DNA of 64,000 nt, from NCBI GenBank assembly GCA_017642855.1, contig JAEPOO010000001.1:2271469-2335468 (forward strand). Direction: 5' to 3'. Source of the DNA: Pseudomonadales bacterium. GTDB taxonomy: Bacteria > Pseudomonadota > Gammaproteobacteria > Pseudomonadales > Azotimanducaceae. Each line of letters opens with the position of its first letter. Positions within the stretch are counted from its first letter, which is position 1. A program made the translations under genes and the position numbers. The notes beneath the pieces are model-generated. The model did no database searches. It saw only the letters and a list, made by a program, of their open reading frames with translations, and was not told the DNA's origin. Below are positions 36,206 through 45,921 of the stretch, in pieces.

Positions 36206-37213
36206 CTATTCTCGTTCAAGACGCCGCAGGCGCTTAAGAATGTCATCAAGTTTTTTGAAGCCGACGACGCTTCGCTTCCATTCAAACCCCTGCATCAGTC
36301 CCGTGCCAGATGAATATCGGCCTCTTTCAAGGATAGATTGACTCACCAGCGACATGGCGGTGATCTCTACCTGATCAGCGATCTCGATATTATCGACAAT
36401 TCCAACAGCGCCACCAATCAGGCAATAACTTCCAATTTTCGTGCTCCCTGCAATCGCCGTACAACCTGAGATCACGGTGTGGTGACCGATCCGAGTGCCA
36501 TGTCCAATCTGGATTTGATTATCCAGCTTGCACTGATCACCGATGATCGTGTCATTCAACGCGCCACGATCAATCGTAACGCCTGCACCTATTTCCACAT
36601 CGTCACCAATGCGCACCGAGTAAACCTGGGGAATCTTGACGTAGTCACCGGTTGAGGCATCAAATTCAAAACCAAATCCATCAGCACCGATCACCGAGCC
36701 TGCATGAACAATGCCTCTTTCACCAATGTGCACTGCGTGATACAACACCACGTTTGCATTAAGGCACGTACCTGCACCGACAGATGCACCCTCTCCTACA
36801 TGACATCCCGGACCGATTTGCGCACCGTCACCTATGACGGCCCCCGACTTGATGACGGCTTTGGCTCCGATGGCGACACCGCGACCAATCTTTGCGGTAT
36901 CCGCGATCCAGGCCGATTCATCTATGAACGGCATCGTCAGCGGTGCCGGATCAAACAGCGTTGCAATCTGCGCCCACGCCATTCTCGGGTTCTCAGACAA
37001 TAGACAAGGGATCTTCGCGAGCTCAATGTCCGCTGGACGCAGTACCACTGCGGCAGCATTGCTGTCTTGCAGTTGATCTCGAAAGTTGCTGTTAAACAGA
37101 AAGGCGAGCTGAGAAGCGTCTGCCTCAGAAAGGCTGGCGATGCCGGTAATGTTTACCTCGGCATCGCCAGACAATTCGAGTTGAAACTGACTGGCGATAT
37201 CACCCAGTTTCAC
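36206..37213 (-). CDS. lpxD: UDP-3-O-(3-hydroxyacyl)glucosamine N-acyltransferase
   Basis: LpxD adds the second 3-hydroxyacyl chain in lipid A synthesis. The 335 residues have an N-terminal uridine-binding domain (LSEADASQLAFLFN) and then a left-handed beta helix of hexapeptide repeats (IGRGVAIGAKAVIKSGAVI). The catalytic His region is QIQIGHGTRIGHHTVISG. The C-terminal helix ends RLRRLERE. It has the N-terminal domain that LpxA lacks, so it is LpxD and does not replace lpxA. Confidence 0.95.
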   Translation of the reverse strand: MKLGDIASQFQLELSGDAEVNITGIASLSEADASQLAFLFNSNFRDQLQDSNAAAVVLRPADIELAKIPCLLSENPRMAWAQIATLFDPAPLTMPFIDESAWIADTAKIGRGVAIGAKAVIKSGAVIGDGAQIGPGCHVGEGASVGAGTCLNANVVLYHAVHIGERGIVHAGSVIGADGFGFEFDASTGDYVKIPQVYSVRIGDDVEIGAGVTIDRGALNDTIIGDQCKLDNQIQIGHGTRIGHHTVISGCTAIAGSTKIGSYCLIGGAVGIVDNIEIADQVEITAMSLVSQSILERGRYSSGTGLMQGFEWKRSVVGFKKLDDILKRLRRLERE

Positions 37214-37222
37214 GATAAACGA

Positions 37223-37741
37223 TTACTGCTGGAGGGCGTTCATTTTTTCCGTGATCTTAGCAGTCACATCGTACAGTTCGTGTCGATAATGAACGCTCTG
37301 ACGCGGAATGATCAGGTCGTACTTGTCACTTAGCACCAGAGCTTCCACAGATTCCTGGTATCGCGGCGTCAGAGCCTGAATCAGTCGTTCTGTTGCCTGG
37401 AGCTTAACCTGCTGCAGTTCCTGGAGCAGTTGTGCCATCTGATTTCGCTTGACGGAGATCTCCTGGAGCAGGTTCTGGAATTCCTGGTCGCTCATCAACT
37501 CTGTATCTTTCTTTAGCTTTTCCAGCAACGTCGTGATCTCACCCTGCATTTCCTGAAGTACTGCTTCCTGTTCTTCAAAGTTGGCATTGATTTGATCGAT
37601 GCCCTGCTTACCAGTTTCTGACTGCAGAATCGCTCGCTGTGGGTCGGATACACCGATCTTGACCTCAGCAAAGGCAGTGGATGACGTCATGGCCAAAAAA
37701 CATGTGGCCAAAATAGCCAAGATGCCTTGTTTTACTCGCAC
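37223..37741 (-). CDS. skp: Periplasmic chaperone Skp/OmpH
   Basis: A 172-residue periplasmic chaperone that holds unfolded outer-membrane proteins for BamA. A signal peptide ends at TAFAEV, and the central 80 residues form the long coiled-coil tentacles (EEQEAVLQEMQGEITTLLEK). The start is a GTG behind a strong GAGGAG site. It lies between bamA and lpxD, the conserved position, with a 179-bp gap upstream that may hold its own promoter. Confidence 0.92.
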   Translation of the reverse strand: MRVKQGILAILATCFLAMTSSTAFAEVKIGVSDPQRAILQSETGKQGIDQINANFEEQEAVLQEMQGEITTLLEKLKKDTELMSDQEFQNLLQEISVKRNQMAQLLQELQQVKLQATERLIQALTPRYQESVEALVLSDKYDLIIPRQSVHYRHELYDVTAKITEKMNALQQ

Positions 37742-37920
37742 AATTTTCTCCTCAGGGGTGAACTTCTTTTTCGTGATTTAGGCGGGTTACGTTGGCTACG
37801 CAACGGAAGCGGATGTTTACATATCCCCCACCCTGATTCAACGTCTATTTCTGTCTGAAATACCACTATTTTCAGGTTTTTCAGCACCTTATAGCGCTTC
37901 AGGATAAGACAGCAAAACGT

Positions 37921-40272
37921 CTAAAAAGTTTTACCCAGTTCAAACTGAAAACTCTCCGTTTCGTCTCCATCTTTCTCGTTGATGGGCACGGAAAGGGCAA
38001 AGCTGATCGGTGCGAAACCCGTGATCCACGTAAACGCGATGCCCGCGCTATATCGCAGTTCACCATCACTGAGATCAAGACAATAGACGCTCACATCGGG
38101 GCAATTGGTGTTGAATACGTTACCGGCATCGAAGAACAAGACAGACTTCATCTGGCTCTGATCTTCGATGAACGGTAATGGGAAAAGTATTTCAGCACTC
38201 ATCTCGATCAACGCGTTACCGCCAATGGGGTCTGGGTCATTGAACTGATCCTGTGGTGATGGCGTTGACCGAGGTCCGAGCGTATTCGTCTCGAATCCGC
38301 GAACAGATCCCATACCACCGGCAAAGAAGTGCTTATAGAACGGATAGGTATCCGTATCCCCGTAGGTGCCGCCGTAACCGAGGTTGGTTCGCAACCTGAG
38401 CGTGAATGGATCGAACAACGGGAAGAAAATCTGGCCGCTATAGTTGAGTCGATAGAACTCGAGCTCACTACCAGGCACTGTCAGCTCCATAGAAAATGAT
38501 TGGGACCGGCCTCGTGTCGGCAGCAACCCGCGGTTGAGCGCGGACATGCTGTAGGCAGCGGTCACCGTAAACAGATCAAACTCGTTGCCTTCTTTGTCTA
38601 AAAACTCAGATATTTCCTGAGCAGGAACGACGCCTTCCGTGATATCCGTGTGCTCGTAACCTACTGAAAAGTTGATGCGCGATATTTCCGATATCGGATA
38701 ACCAAAACTGATATTCGCGCCATAGCTGTCTGTGGAGAAGCTGGCCACATTAAACTCTTCGAAATCACTTTCACGGAAGAAGAATGAGTAGCCGCGACTC
38801 ACACCATCAACCGTGTAGTAGGGATCAAAGAAAGAGACATTCAGCGACTCCTGGAAATCACTTCGGTTGATGCCAACATTGATGCTGTTACCCGTACCAA
38901 AAACATTCGACTCCTGGTAGCCGAGGCCCAGAATCAAACCGGTGTTTTCGGCATATCCGACCGTTGCTGAAATCGAACCTGAGGGCTGCTCTTCTACCGT
39001 ATAGTTCACATCAATCTGGTCTTCAGTGCCTGGCACCGAAGGCGTTTCAACATTCACATCTTTAAAGAATCCCAAACGCTGTAGACGAATCTTGGAGCCT
39101 TCGATCATCGCAGAAGAAGCCCAACCGCCTTCCATCTGACGCATTTCCCGGCGCAATACGTGATCCTGCGTCACGGTATTGCCCTGGAAGTTCACGCGTC
39201 GCACATAAGCTCGTTTTCCTGCATCAACGAAATACTTAACGGTGACAGTTTCGCCATTGTCATCAATCACGGGCTCGCCGGTTGCGCTCGCGAAGGTGTA
39301 ACCGGCGTTACCCAGAGCAGCCTCGATTCGCTCTTCACTGGTCGTCATAAACTGACGAGAGAACAACTGGCCTTCGCGCGTAATGATCAGCGCTCGAATG
39401 TTGGCTTCAGGGATATCACGAAGCTCTCCGGCAACTTCAACACCGGACACCGTGAACTGCTCACCTTCCGACACGTTGATTGTGATGTAGACATCTTCCA
39501 TGTTTGGCGCAATCGACACCTGTGTCGACTCCACTCGGAAATTCAGGTAACCCTGGTCAAGATAAAAGGATTCAAGTGATTCCAGGTCGCTCTGCAGTTT
39601 CTCGCGGGAGTACTGGTCGTCCTTGGTATAAAAAGAAAGCAGACCCGGCAGACGAAGCTCAAGGAGGTCAATCAAGGTTTCATCGTCATACAAGGTGTTG
39701 CCAACGATATTGATGTGACGGATACCAGAGACGTTTCCTTCAAATACATCGACCTTGATCGCCACTCGGTTACGAGGCAGATCCTCGACATTCGCAACAA
39801 CCGTGGCGTCGTAGCGACCCTGGGAGACATATTGCCGTTCCAGGTCTCCCGCAATTTGCTCCAGCGTCACCTTCTTAAAGATCTGTCCTTCCGCCAGACC
39901 CGAACCCTGCAATCCTTCCAGCAGGGCCTCGGTCTTAATCGCCTTGTTACCTTCGAACTCAATGGAATCGATGGTCGGTCTTTCTTTAACGATGATCACG
40001 AGCACGTTGCCATCACGACCAACCTGGACGTCATCGAAAGACTCAGTCTGGAACAAGGAACGAGCGATGGTACGGATTTCCACCGCTCCAATGTTGTCAC
40101 CCACACTATAGGGGACAGCACCGAAAACGGTGCCCGCTGAAATTCTTTGCAGACCTTCTACCCGGATATCAGAGATAACAAAGCCCAACGCTGAAGAGCC
40201 ATGAAGGAGCGCAAACAAAAAGATTGCTGCTTTTGCGCTTTTCCCGAGGGAACGAACCAGATTTACCACCAA
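37921..40272 (-). CDS. bamA: Outer-membrane protein assembly factor BamA
   Basis: BamA is the Omp85 core of the BAM complex that inserts beta-barrels into the outer membrane. The 783 residues have a signal peptide (LLHGSSALG), five POTRA domains (about residues 30-430) and a 16-strand barrel. The lock motif VRGF occurs in GGMGSVRGFETNTLGPRS, and the protein ends in Phe (FELGKTF), the outer-membrane sorting signal. Only 5 bp separate it from rseP upstream. Confidence 0.97.
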   Translation of the reverse strand: MVVNLVRSLGKSAKAAIFLFALLHGSSALGFVISDIRVEGLQRISAGTVFGAVPYSVGDNIGAVEIRTIARSLFQTESFDDVQVGRDGNVLVIIVKERPTIDSIEFEGNKAIKTEALLEGLQGSGLAEGQIFKKVTLEQIAGDLERQYVSQGRYDATVVANVEDLPRNRVAIKVDVFEGNVSGIRHINIVGNTLYDDETLIDLLELRLPGLLSFYTKDDQYSREKLQSDLESLESFYLDQGYLNFRVESTQVSIAPNMEDVYITINVSEGEQFTVSGVEVAGELRDIPEANIRALIITREGQLFSRQFMTTSEERIEAALGNAGYTFASATGEPVIDDNGETVTVKYFVDAGKRAYVRRVNFQGNTVTQDHVLRREMRQMEGGWASSAMIEGSKIRLQRLGFFKDVNVETPSVPGTEDQIDVNYTVEEQPSGSISATVGYAENTGLILGLGYQESNVFGTGNSINVGINRSDFQESLNVSFFDPYYTVDGVSRGYSFFFRESDFEEFNVASFSTDSYGANISFGYPISEISRINFSVGYEHTDITEGVVPAQEISEFLDKEGNEFDLFTVTAAYSMSALNRGLLPTRGRSQSFSMELTVPGSELEFYRLNYSGQIFFPLFDPFTLRLRTNLGYGGTYGDTDTYPFYKHFFAGGMGSVRGFETNTLGPRSTPSPQDQFNDPDPIGGNALIEMSAEILFPLPFIEDQSQMKSVLFFDAGNVFNTNCPDVSVYCLDLSDGELRYSAGIAFTWITGFAPISFALSVPINEKDGDETESFQFELGKTF

Positions 40273-40277
40273 TTTTC

Positions 40278-41717
40278 CTACAGTCTTGTGAGGTCGTTAT
40301 AAAAAGCCAGGATCATGATACTCACGATCAGGAACATACCCATCTGGAGTCCCCATACTTGAACTCGCTCTGGAACAGGTCTGCCGGCGATCAGCTCGAT
40401 AAAGTAATAGAGCAGATGCCCGCCATCAAGTACCGGAATCGGTAAAAGATTGATTACGCCAAGGGAAATACTCAATAACGCAATAAACCCAATAAAACTT
40501 TCAAAACCACTCTCTGCAGTGGCATTAGCAACCTGTGCAATGGTGATCGGACCGCTGAGGTTTTTCGGCGAGATCGCACCGACAATCATTTTTTTGATGG
40601 ATTCCAGGGTGAACACGGTCACTTCCCAGGTCTTCTGGGCTGCAGGCATCCATGCGTAATAAATCGGGTAACTGGTTTCTCGAAGCATTTCTTCCGGGAA
40701 GGCCACCGGCTCAGGTGACGCACCAATGAAACCGATATTCTTTCCATCTCGCTCGACCTGAGCAGGTGTCACATCAAGGTTTACTTCCAGACCGCTTCTT
40801 TCAACAGTGATCAGGAGCGTGGCTTCAGGGCTGGTCTGAATGATTTCAACAAGGGAATCCCAACCGTCGATCGACCTTCCGTCTACTCGGACAACTTTAT
40901 CCCCGGGCTCAACGCCACCAGCCTTCGCTCTACCATCATCATTGAGTCCACCAATAATCGCCGGCAGATCAGGCAGGGACATGGAGAGACCCAGATCCCG
41001 CGCCGGGCTGGGTGACTCCGCTTCGGACAACCAGTCGGTGATGGGAATCTGGTAGTCGCTGCGAGCGTCGTCACTGTCTTTTTCAACGACAGTGACATTG
41101 ATTTCACCAGTTTCACCCAACCGGTCGAACAGCTGCATGTTAACGTCCGTCCAGGTTCGGGTCGGTGCGCCATCAACAGCGACAATCTCCTGACCTTCGC
41201 GAAGGCCTGCTTTATAAGCGGCTGACGTCTGGTCCAGATCACCAAGAAGCGGCATCACACCGGTGACACCTGTAACAAACAGCAACCAGTAAGCGGCAAT
41301 CGCCAACAGGAAGTTTGCAATCGGCCCGGCGGCAACAATGGCTATCCTTTGCCAGACAGATTTTCGATTGAACGCCAGATGCAGTTGATCGTCCGGCACA
41401 TACGCTTCCCGCTCATCCAACATCTTGACGTAGCCGCCCAACGGAATGGCAGCCACCGCGAACTCGGTGGGTTCAAGAGGTTCATTACTTCGACTGCGAA
41501 CCGGAATCGGATCACCGTGTTCATCGTAGACTGGTTGGGATTTGTATTCGGGCGTTGCACCTTTTTTGACATAGATCGGCTTGCCAAAGCCTACACTGAA
41601 TCGGAGCACGTGGACATTGCACAGGCGCGCCACCCAATAGTGGCCGAACTCATGGATGGTCACGAGAATCGATATGGTGACGATGAGCGCCAGTACGGTC
41701 TGCAGGAATTCAATCAT
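40278..41717 (-). CDS. rseP: Site-2 protease RseP
   Basis: RseP is an intramembrane zinc metalloprotease that cleaves anti-sigma factor RseA to release sigma-E. The zinc site HEFGH is in ILVTIHEFGHYW, two PDZ domains occupy about residues 150-330, and the second motif is PIPVLDGGHLLYY. At 479 residues it is about 30 longer than the E. coli protein. Most of the excess is a charged insert between FGKP and FAVAAIPLGGYVKM (residues about 50-75). It sits between cdsA and bamA, as usual. Confidence 0.95.
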   Translation of the reverse strand: MIEFLQTVLALIVTISILVTIHEFGHYWVARLCNVHVLRFSVGFGKPIYVKKGATPEYKSQPVYDEHGDPIPVRSRSNEPLEPTEFAVAAIPLGGYVKMLDEREAYVPDDQLHLAFNRKSVWQRIAIVAAGPIANFLLAIAAYWLLFVTGVTGVMPLLGDLDQTSAAYKAGLREGQEIVAVDGAPTRTWTDVNMQLFDRLGETGEINVTVVEKDSDDARSDYQIPITDWLSEAESPSPARDLGLSMSLPDLPAIIGGLNDDGRAKAGGVEPGDKVVRVDGRSIDGWDSLVEIIQTSPEATLLITVERSGLEVNLDVTPAQVERDGKNIGFIGASPEPVAFPEEMLRETSYPIYYAWMPAAQKTWEVTVFTLESIKKMIVGAISPKNLSGPITIAQVANATAESGFESFIGFIALLSISLGVINLLPIPVLDGGHLLYYFIELIAGRPVPERVQVWGLQMGMFLIVSIMILAFYNDLTRL

Positions 41718-41737
41718 AACGACGTATTGTAGGTGTC

Positions 41738-42547
41738 CTAGAGCCAGCTAGCGAACAGAAGATACAGCGCGAATACCGGTGAGGCAGACAAGAGGCTATC
41801 GATGCGATCAAGGAATCCACCGTGGCCTGGGAGCAGGTTGCTGGCGTCTTTTATGTCCCTGTGTCGTTTGAACATACTCATCGTCAAATCTCCAAGTACG
41901 GATACCACCGCAATCCCTGCACAAGCTGCTATATAGGCCAAACCCTCGGAAGTCAGAAGCCCCGGTTTGCCCCAGTACAGCGCCATCAGCATTGCGATCA
42001 AGACCGATGAGGCAAGACCGCCAAAAAAACCCGCCCATGACTTACCGGGGCTGACTCGGGGTGCCAGCTTGGCCTTGCCAAACGCCTTACCGCTGAAGTA
42101 AGCACCAATATCCGCTCCCCAGATCAGGAAAAACAGCAGACAGATCAAAAAGTGACTTTGTGGGAACTGCTTAAGCGCATAGAGCGCCGCAAAACCAGGC
42201 AACAACACCACAAACCCGATAACAACTATGACTGCCTTGTTGCCCCAGAGTTCATCAAATTTTGGATATCCAACCACAAGGACAAAGGCGATGGCCCACC
42301 AGAAAAGACTCGTGATGAGGATCGGCAGCGTCGGCAAAAAATAGATCCCGGCCATACTGGCGGCAATGACCGCCGCATAGACGTAACGTATTGGGCTGGA
42401 AAGTCCCGCGAGATTGCCCCATTCCCAGGCGGCGACCGTTAAAACAGCGCCGATGAAAAGGGCAAATTCACGCGTTGGTAACAGGAAGACGCACGCCAGG
42501 GCGATGGGTGCGGCGATGATGCCTGTGATGATCCGCTGGCGCAGCAT
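41738..42547 (-). CDS. cdsA: Phosphatidate cytidylyltransferase
   Basis: CdsA makes CDP-diacylglycerol from CTP and phosphatidic acid for all phospholipids. The 269 residues form eight or so membrane helices. The family signature near the end reads DASNLLPGHGGFLDRIDS, and SPGKSWAGFFGGL is also conserved. Upstream it starts 6 bp after frr, and downstream rseP begins after 20 bp, leaving no room for uppS or dxr. Confidence 0.95.
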   Translation of the reverse strand: MLRQRIITGIIAAPIALACVFLLPTREFALFIGAVLTVAAWEWGNLAGLSSPIRYVYAAVIAASMAGIYFLPTLPILITSLFWWAIAFVLVVGYPKFDELWGNKAVIVVIGFVVLLPGFAALYALKQFPQSHFLICLLFFLIWGADIGAYFSGKAFGKAKLAPRVSPGKSWAGFFGGLASSVLIAMLMALYWGKPGLLTSEGLAYIAACAGIAVVSVLGDLTMSMFKRHRDIKDASNLLPGHGGFLDRIDSLLSASPVFALYLLFASWL

Positions 42548-42553
42548 CGCGGA

Positions 42554-43111
42554 TCAGATTTCCATCAAGTCAGCTTCTTTCGCTTCCAGCGCTGAATCGA
42601 TGTCTTTGACCTTGGCATCAGTGAGCTGCTGGATCTGATCTTCACCGCGACGGGCTTCGTCTTCGGTGATCTCCTTTTCCTTCAGGAAATCTTTGAGATC
42701 GTTATTCGCGTCTCTACGAATATTTCGAACAGCAACCCTTGCATTTTCCGCTTCGGCTTTCGCGATCTTGGTCAGATCGCGACGATTTTCTTCCGTCAAT
42801 GGAGGCATCGGCAAACGAATGTTGTCTGAAGATGTGCTTGGGTTTAGTCCAAGATCGGATTTAAGAATGGCTCTTTCCACATCAGGAATCAGCGGTTTTT
42901 CCCAGGGTGAAATCACCAGGGTCCGACCGTCTTCCACCGTGATATTGGCCAACTGGTTCAGTGGGGTATCAGAACCGTAGTAGTTAACGCTGATGCCATC
43001 CAAAAGGCTTGGATGTGCCCGTCCGGTTCGGATTTTCGCGAAGGCCGCATCAAGCGAAACCAGCGTTTTGCTCATACGCTCTTCCGCATCTTGCTTAATG
43101 TCATCAATCAT
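42554..43111 (-). CDS. frr: Ribosome recycling factor
   Basis: RRF splits post-termination ribosomes together with EF-G. The protein is exactly the usual 185 residues. It has the tRNA-mimic three-helix bundle ([17 protein letters not shown], then [14 protein letters not shown], and [15 protein letters not shown] in the third helix). It lies between pyrH and cdsA, as in most gammaproteobacteria. Confidence 0.97.
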   Translation of the reverse strand: MIDDIKQDAEERMSKTLVSLDAAFAKIRTGRAHPSLLDGISVNYYGSDTPLNQLANITVEDGRTLVISPWEKPLIPDVERAILKSDLGLNPSTSSDNIRLPMPPLTEENRRDLTKIAKAEAENARVAVRNIRRDANNDLKDFLKEKEITEDEARRGEDQIQQLTDAKVKDIDSALEAKEADLMEI

Positions 43112-43138
43112 CTGTTTCCCCCAAACGCGAACAGCCGA

Positions 43139-43873
43139 CTATAGACTATTTACAATCAGAGTGCCTTCATCGTCGCCAACAATCGCGTTACGTAACGCAC
43201 CGGTCTGCTCCATGGCAAACACGCGAAGCGGCATATCGTGATCTCGGGCGAGACAAATCGCCGTCAGGTCCATCACGCCCAGTTGCTTATCCAGCACCTC
43301 GTCGTAAGTGAGCACATCGAATTTGGTTGCCGACTTATCGATCATCGGATCGGCCGTGTACACACCATCAACTTTGGTCGCCTTAAGCACGATATCCGCA
43401 TCAATCTCGATACCGCGTAGACATGCAGCAGAGTCGGTCGTGAAAAAAGGATTACCGGTACCGGCAGAAAAAATCACCACGTTACCCGCTTCAAGATGCC
43501 GGATGGCAATCCGGCGGTCGTAGTGTTCAACCACACCACTCATGGGGATCGAGGACATGACATCGGTATGGATATTTGCGCGCTCTAATGCATCGCGCAT
43601 CGCCAGCGCATTCATGACGGTCGCCAGCATACCCATATGGTCACCTGTGACCCGATCGAGGCCGGCAGCGGACAGCTCAGCACCTCGGAAAAGATTGCCT
43701 CCTCCGATCACCAGCCCAACCTGAACACCAATGCCAACCAACTGCCCGATTTCGAGCGCGGTTCGATCCAGAACTTTGGGATCAATGCCCACGCCCCCAG
43801 CACCCAGGGCCTCCCCTGAAAGTTTCAGCAGAATGCGCTGGTACTTTGGTGTGCCTTGCTTGGACTTGGGCAT
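43139..43873 (-). CDS. pyrH: UMP kinase
   Basis: PyrH phosphorylates UMP to UDP using ATP. It is a hexameric amino-acid-kinase-fold enzyme regulated by GTP and UTP. The 244 residues carry [12 protein letters not shown] at the start, [10 protein letters not shown], the [19 protein letters not shown] helix, and [16 protein letters not shown]. The position between tsf and frr is conserved. Confidence 0.97.
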   Translation of the reverse strand: MPKSKQGTPKYQRILLKLSGEALGAGGVGIDPKVLDRTALEIGQLVGIGVQVGLVIGGGNLFRGAELSAAGLDRVTGDHMGMLATVMNALAMRDALERANIHTDVMSSIPMSGVVEHYDRRIAIRHLEAGNVVIFSAGTGNPFFTTDSAACLRGIEIDADIVLKATKVDGVYTADPMIDKSATKFDVLTYDEVLDKQLGVMDLTAICLARDHDMPLRVFAMEQTGALRNAIVGDDEGTLIVNSL

Positions 43874-43890
43874 ATCTCAGGTTCCGTTCG

Positions 43891-44748
43891 TTATGCTTCG
43901 CCGCCGAGTTGTTTTTGGACCTCAGCTGCGAAGTCGTCTTCTTCTTTCTCGATACCTTCACCAACTTCGTATCGAACGAAGCGGTTTACAGCCGCGCCTT
44001 CTTTTTTCAGCAGTGCACCGACCTTGGTGTCTCCGTCTTTTACAAACGGCTGTTCGACCAGACTGATTTCAGCGAGGTATTTACGGATACGACCGTCGAT
44101 CATCTTCTCAATGATTTCTGGTGGCTTGCCGGATTCCTGTGCTTGAGCCGTGTAGATCTCACGCTCTTTTTCGATCAGATCGGCCGGTGCATCATCCGGG
44201 TTTACAACGGACGGGTTTGACGCTGCGATGTGCATCGCGATGTCTTTACCCAGTTCTTCGTTACCACCTTCCAATGCGACAACCACACCGATCTTTCCCG
44301 TCGTTGCGTGAATGTAGCTGACGACCTGACCTTCGTCCTTGAACACTTCTGCGCGTCGAATGGAAATATTCTCACCGATCTTCTGCACCAGCGCTTCGCG
44401 CTCTGCCTCAAGGCCCAGCTCAGCGATATCTGTAATGCCGGTTTCAAAAACCTTGTCGGTGACCGTGCCAACGAAGGCAACAAAGTCTTCGTTCTTGGCA
44501 GCAAAGTCAGTTTCGCAGTTCACTTCAACGATCACACCCGTGGTGCCGTCAATTTTGCAGCCGAGCAGGCCGTCCGCAGCAATCCGGCCCGCCTTCTTGG
44601 CGGCCTTCATACCGCTCGATTTACGCAGATTCTCAATAGCAAGTTCGGAATCGCCGTTTGCCTCTACCAGCGCTTTTTTACAATCCATCATTCCCAGGCC
44701 AGTACGTTCCCTGAGATCCTTAACCATTGCTGCTGTGATATCAGCCAT
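43891..44748 (-). CDS. tsf: Elongation factor Ts
   Basis: EF-Ts is the nucleotide-exchange factor of EF-Tu. The 285 residues show the N-terminal UBA-like domain (VKDLRERTGLGMMDCKKAL) and two core subdomains with the EF-Tu contact motif VNCETDFAAKNEDF. The C-terminal module holds KEGAAVNRFVRYEVGEGI. It is transcribed with rpsB; a hairpin sits in the 73-bp gap. Confidence 0.97.
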   Translation of the reverse strand: MADITAAMVKDLRERTGLGMMDCKKALVEANGDSELAIENLRKSSGMKAAKKAGRIAADGLLGCKIDGTTGVIVEVNCETDFAAKNEDFVAFVGTVTDKVFETGITDIAELGLEAEREALVQKIGENISIRRAEVFKDEGQVVSYIHATTGKIGVVVALEGGNEELGKDIAMHIAASNPSVVNPDDAPADLIEKEREIYTAQAQESGKPPEIIEKMIDGRIRKYLAEISLVEQPFVKDGDTKVGALLKKEGAAVNRFVRYEVGEGIEKEEDDFAAEVQKQLGGEA

Positions 44749-44764
44749 CGTTCATCCTCAAATG

Positions 44765-44782
44765 GCGGGTGCACGCACCCGC
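44765..44782 (-). other. Hairpin in the rpsB-tsf gap
   Basis: GCGGGTGC (44765-44772) and GCACCCGC (44775-44782) are perfect inverted copies, effectively a 7-bp stem with a four-base loop, 17 bp before the tsf start. No U-run follows, so it may act as a partial attenuator or RNA-processing site setting the S2 to EF-Ts ratio, as described for this operon in E. coli. Confidence 0.45.
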
Positions 44783-44821
44783 TCGTAGTTCGTTAAAAAT
44801 GTTGTGCTAAGCGGTGGAGGC

Positions 44822-45724
44822 TTAGTCTTTTGGCTTGTCTTCGGCCGTGGGCGCTGGTTCCGCTTCAGCCGCGGGCGCTGGTTCCGCTTCAGCCGCGGGC
44901 GCTGGTTCCGCTTCAGCCGCGGGTGCTGGTTCCGCTTCAGCCGCGGGTGCTTGAGCTTCGGCAGATGCTGCCTCTTGAGGAGCTTCTTCAGCCGCCGCAG
45001 GCTCGACTTCTACGAAGTCGTCTGCACTGACATTACCCTGGGCTTCGGCCTTGCCTTCAAGACAGGCATCTGCAAGCGCAGACACGAACAGACGAATGGA
45101 ACGAATCGCATCGTCGTTACCGGGGATGACGTAGTCAATACCATCGGGTGAACTGTTGGTATCAACAATCCCGATGACTGGAATGCTCAGTTTCTTCGCC
45201 TCAGTGACCGCAATGCTCTCGTGGTCCACATCGACAACAAAGATCACATCAGGCAGACCACCCATGTCCTTGATACCGCCGAGTGAAGATTCAAGCTTTT
45301 CCAGGTCACGCTGACGAGACAGCGCTTCTTTCTTGGTCAGCTTGTCAAAAGTGCCGTCAGTTGCCTGAGTCTCGAGATCTCGCAGACGACGAATGGACTG
45401 ACGAATCGTTTTATAGTTCGTCAGCATGCCGCCGAGCCAGCGCTTGTCGACATAAGGCATGCCGCATCGCTCTGCATGTTCCTTAACCACTTTACCCGCG
45501 CTTCGCTTGGTGCCGACGAACAGAATCTTGTTACGACGGGCAGCGGTGCCGCGGACATAGTCCATCGCCTCTTCCAGGGCAGGAACAGTCTTCTCGAGGT
45601 TAATAATATGGATATTGTTTCTGGCTCCGAAGATGAATTGATTCATCTTGGGGTTCCAGTATCTGGTCTGATGACCAAAGTGCACGCCTGCCTCCAGCAG
45701 GTCACGCATGGATACGCTAGACAT
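44822..45724 (-). CDS. rpsB: 30S ribosomal protein S2 with repeat-built C-terminal extension
   Basis: S2 joins the 30S subunit late and contacts S1. Residues 1-245 are standard: [32 protein letters not shown] [29 protein letters not shown]. The protein reaches 300 residues because of an Ala/Glu/Pro tail containing four copies of an eight-residue [12 protein letters not shown] unit, ending EDKPKD. The ATG at 45724 behind GGAGAG gives the normal N-terminus. A GC-rich-discriminator promoter lies upstream. Confidence 0.97.
   Translation of the reverse strand: MSSVSMRDLLEAGVHFGHQTRYWNPKMNQFIFGARNNIHIINLEKTVPALEEAMDYVRGTAARRNKILFVGTKRSAGKVVKEHAERCGMPYVDKRWLGGMLTNYKTIRQSIRRLRDLETQATDGTFDKLTKKEALSRQRDLEKLESSLGGIKDMGGLPDVIFVVDVDHESIAVTEAKKLSIPVIGIVDTNSSPDGIDYVIPGNDDAIRSIRLFVSALADACLEGKAEAQGNVSADDFVEVEPAAAEEAPQEAASAEAQAPAAEAEPAPAAEAEPAPAAEAEPAPAAEAEPAPTAEDKPKD
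44849..44944. repeat. 24-bp tandem repeat inside rpsB (four units)
   Basis: Four consecutive 24-bp units occupy 44849-44944; the first three are identical and the fourth differs by one base, and a partial copy follows. They encode the octapeptide repeats of the S2 tail. Near identity at the DNA level suggests recent expansion by slippage, so copy number may vary between strains. Confidence 0.9.
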
Positions 45725-45866
45725 AGTCTCTCCGAAATGTGTTGGGTTACGCCTCCACACACCCCATAATCCAACCAAATCAAGCACTTAGCTCTCTTCA
45801 GCACCCGAACTATGTGTCGGTCTGTGTGAGTATTTTTAAGTTTCCGCTGCGGGCACATCCCGTAGC
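45725..45866 (-). promoter_or_regulatory. rpsB 5' leader with terminal hairpin
   Basis: From the likely start of transcription near 45867 to the rpsB ATG there are about 140 bases without an ORF. The first 21 bases (45846-45866) fold as a GC-rich stem around ATGTG. In gammaproteobacteria S2 represses its own operon by binding the leader; this region is the candidate, though no known leader motif was confirmed. Confidence 0.35.
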
Positions 45867-45873
45867 GCGGCGC

Positions 45874-45902
45874 TTTATACCATGCATTTACCTTTTTTTC
45901 GA
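45874..45902 (-). promoter_or_regulatory. Candidate sigma-70 promoter for rpsB-tsf
   Basis: On the minus strand a -35-like TCGAAA (45902-45897) and -10 TATAAA (45879-45874) are spaced by 17 bp. A GC-rich discriminator (GCGCCGCG) follows, a typical trait of stringently controlled ribosomal promoters. Confidence 0.45.
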
Positions 45903-45921
45903 GCCAAATCTGACGCCATCT

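Noticed and set aside
36206..37213. lpxD considered as a possible lpxA
   Set aside because: It has the N-terminal uridine-binding domain and length of LpxD, so it does not explain the missing lpxA.
41738..42547. cdsA considered as a fused uppS
   Set aside because: Length and the CDS signature match CdsA alone; no prenyltransferase motifs are present.
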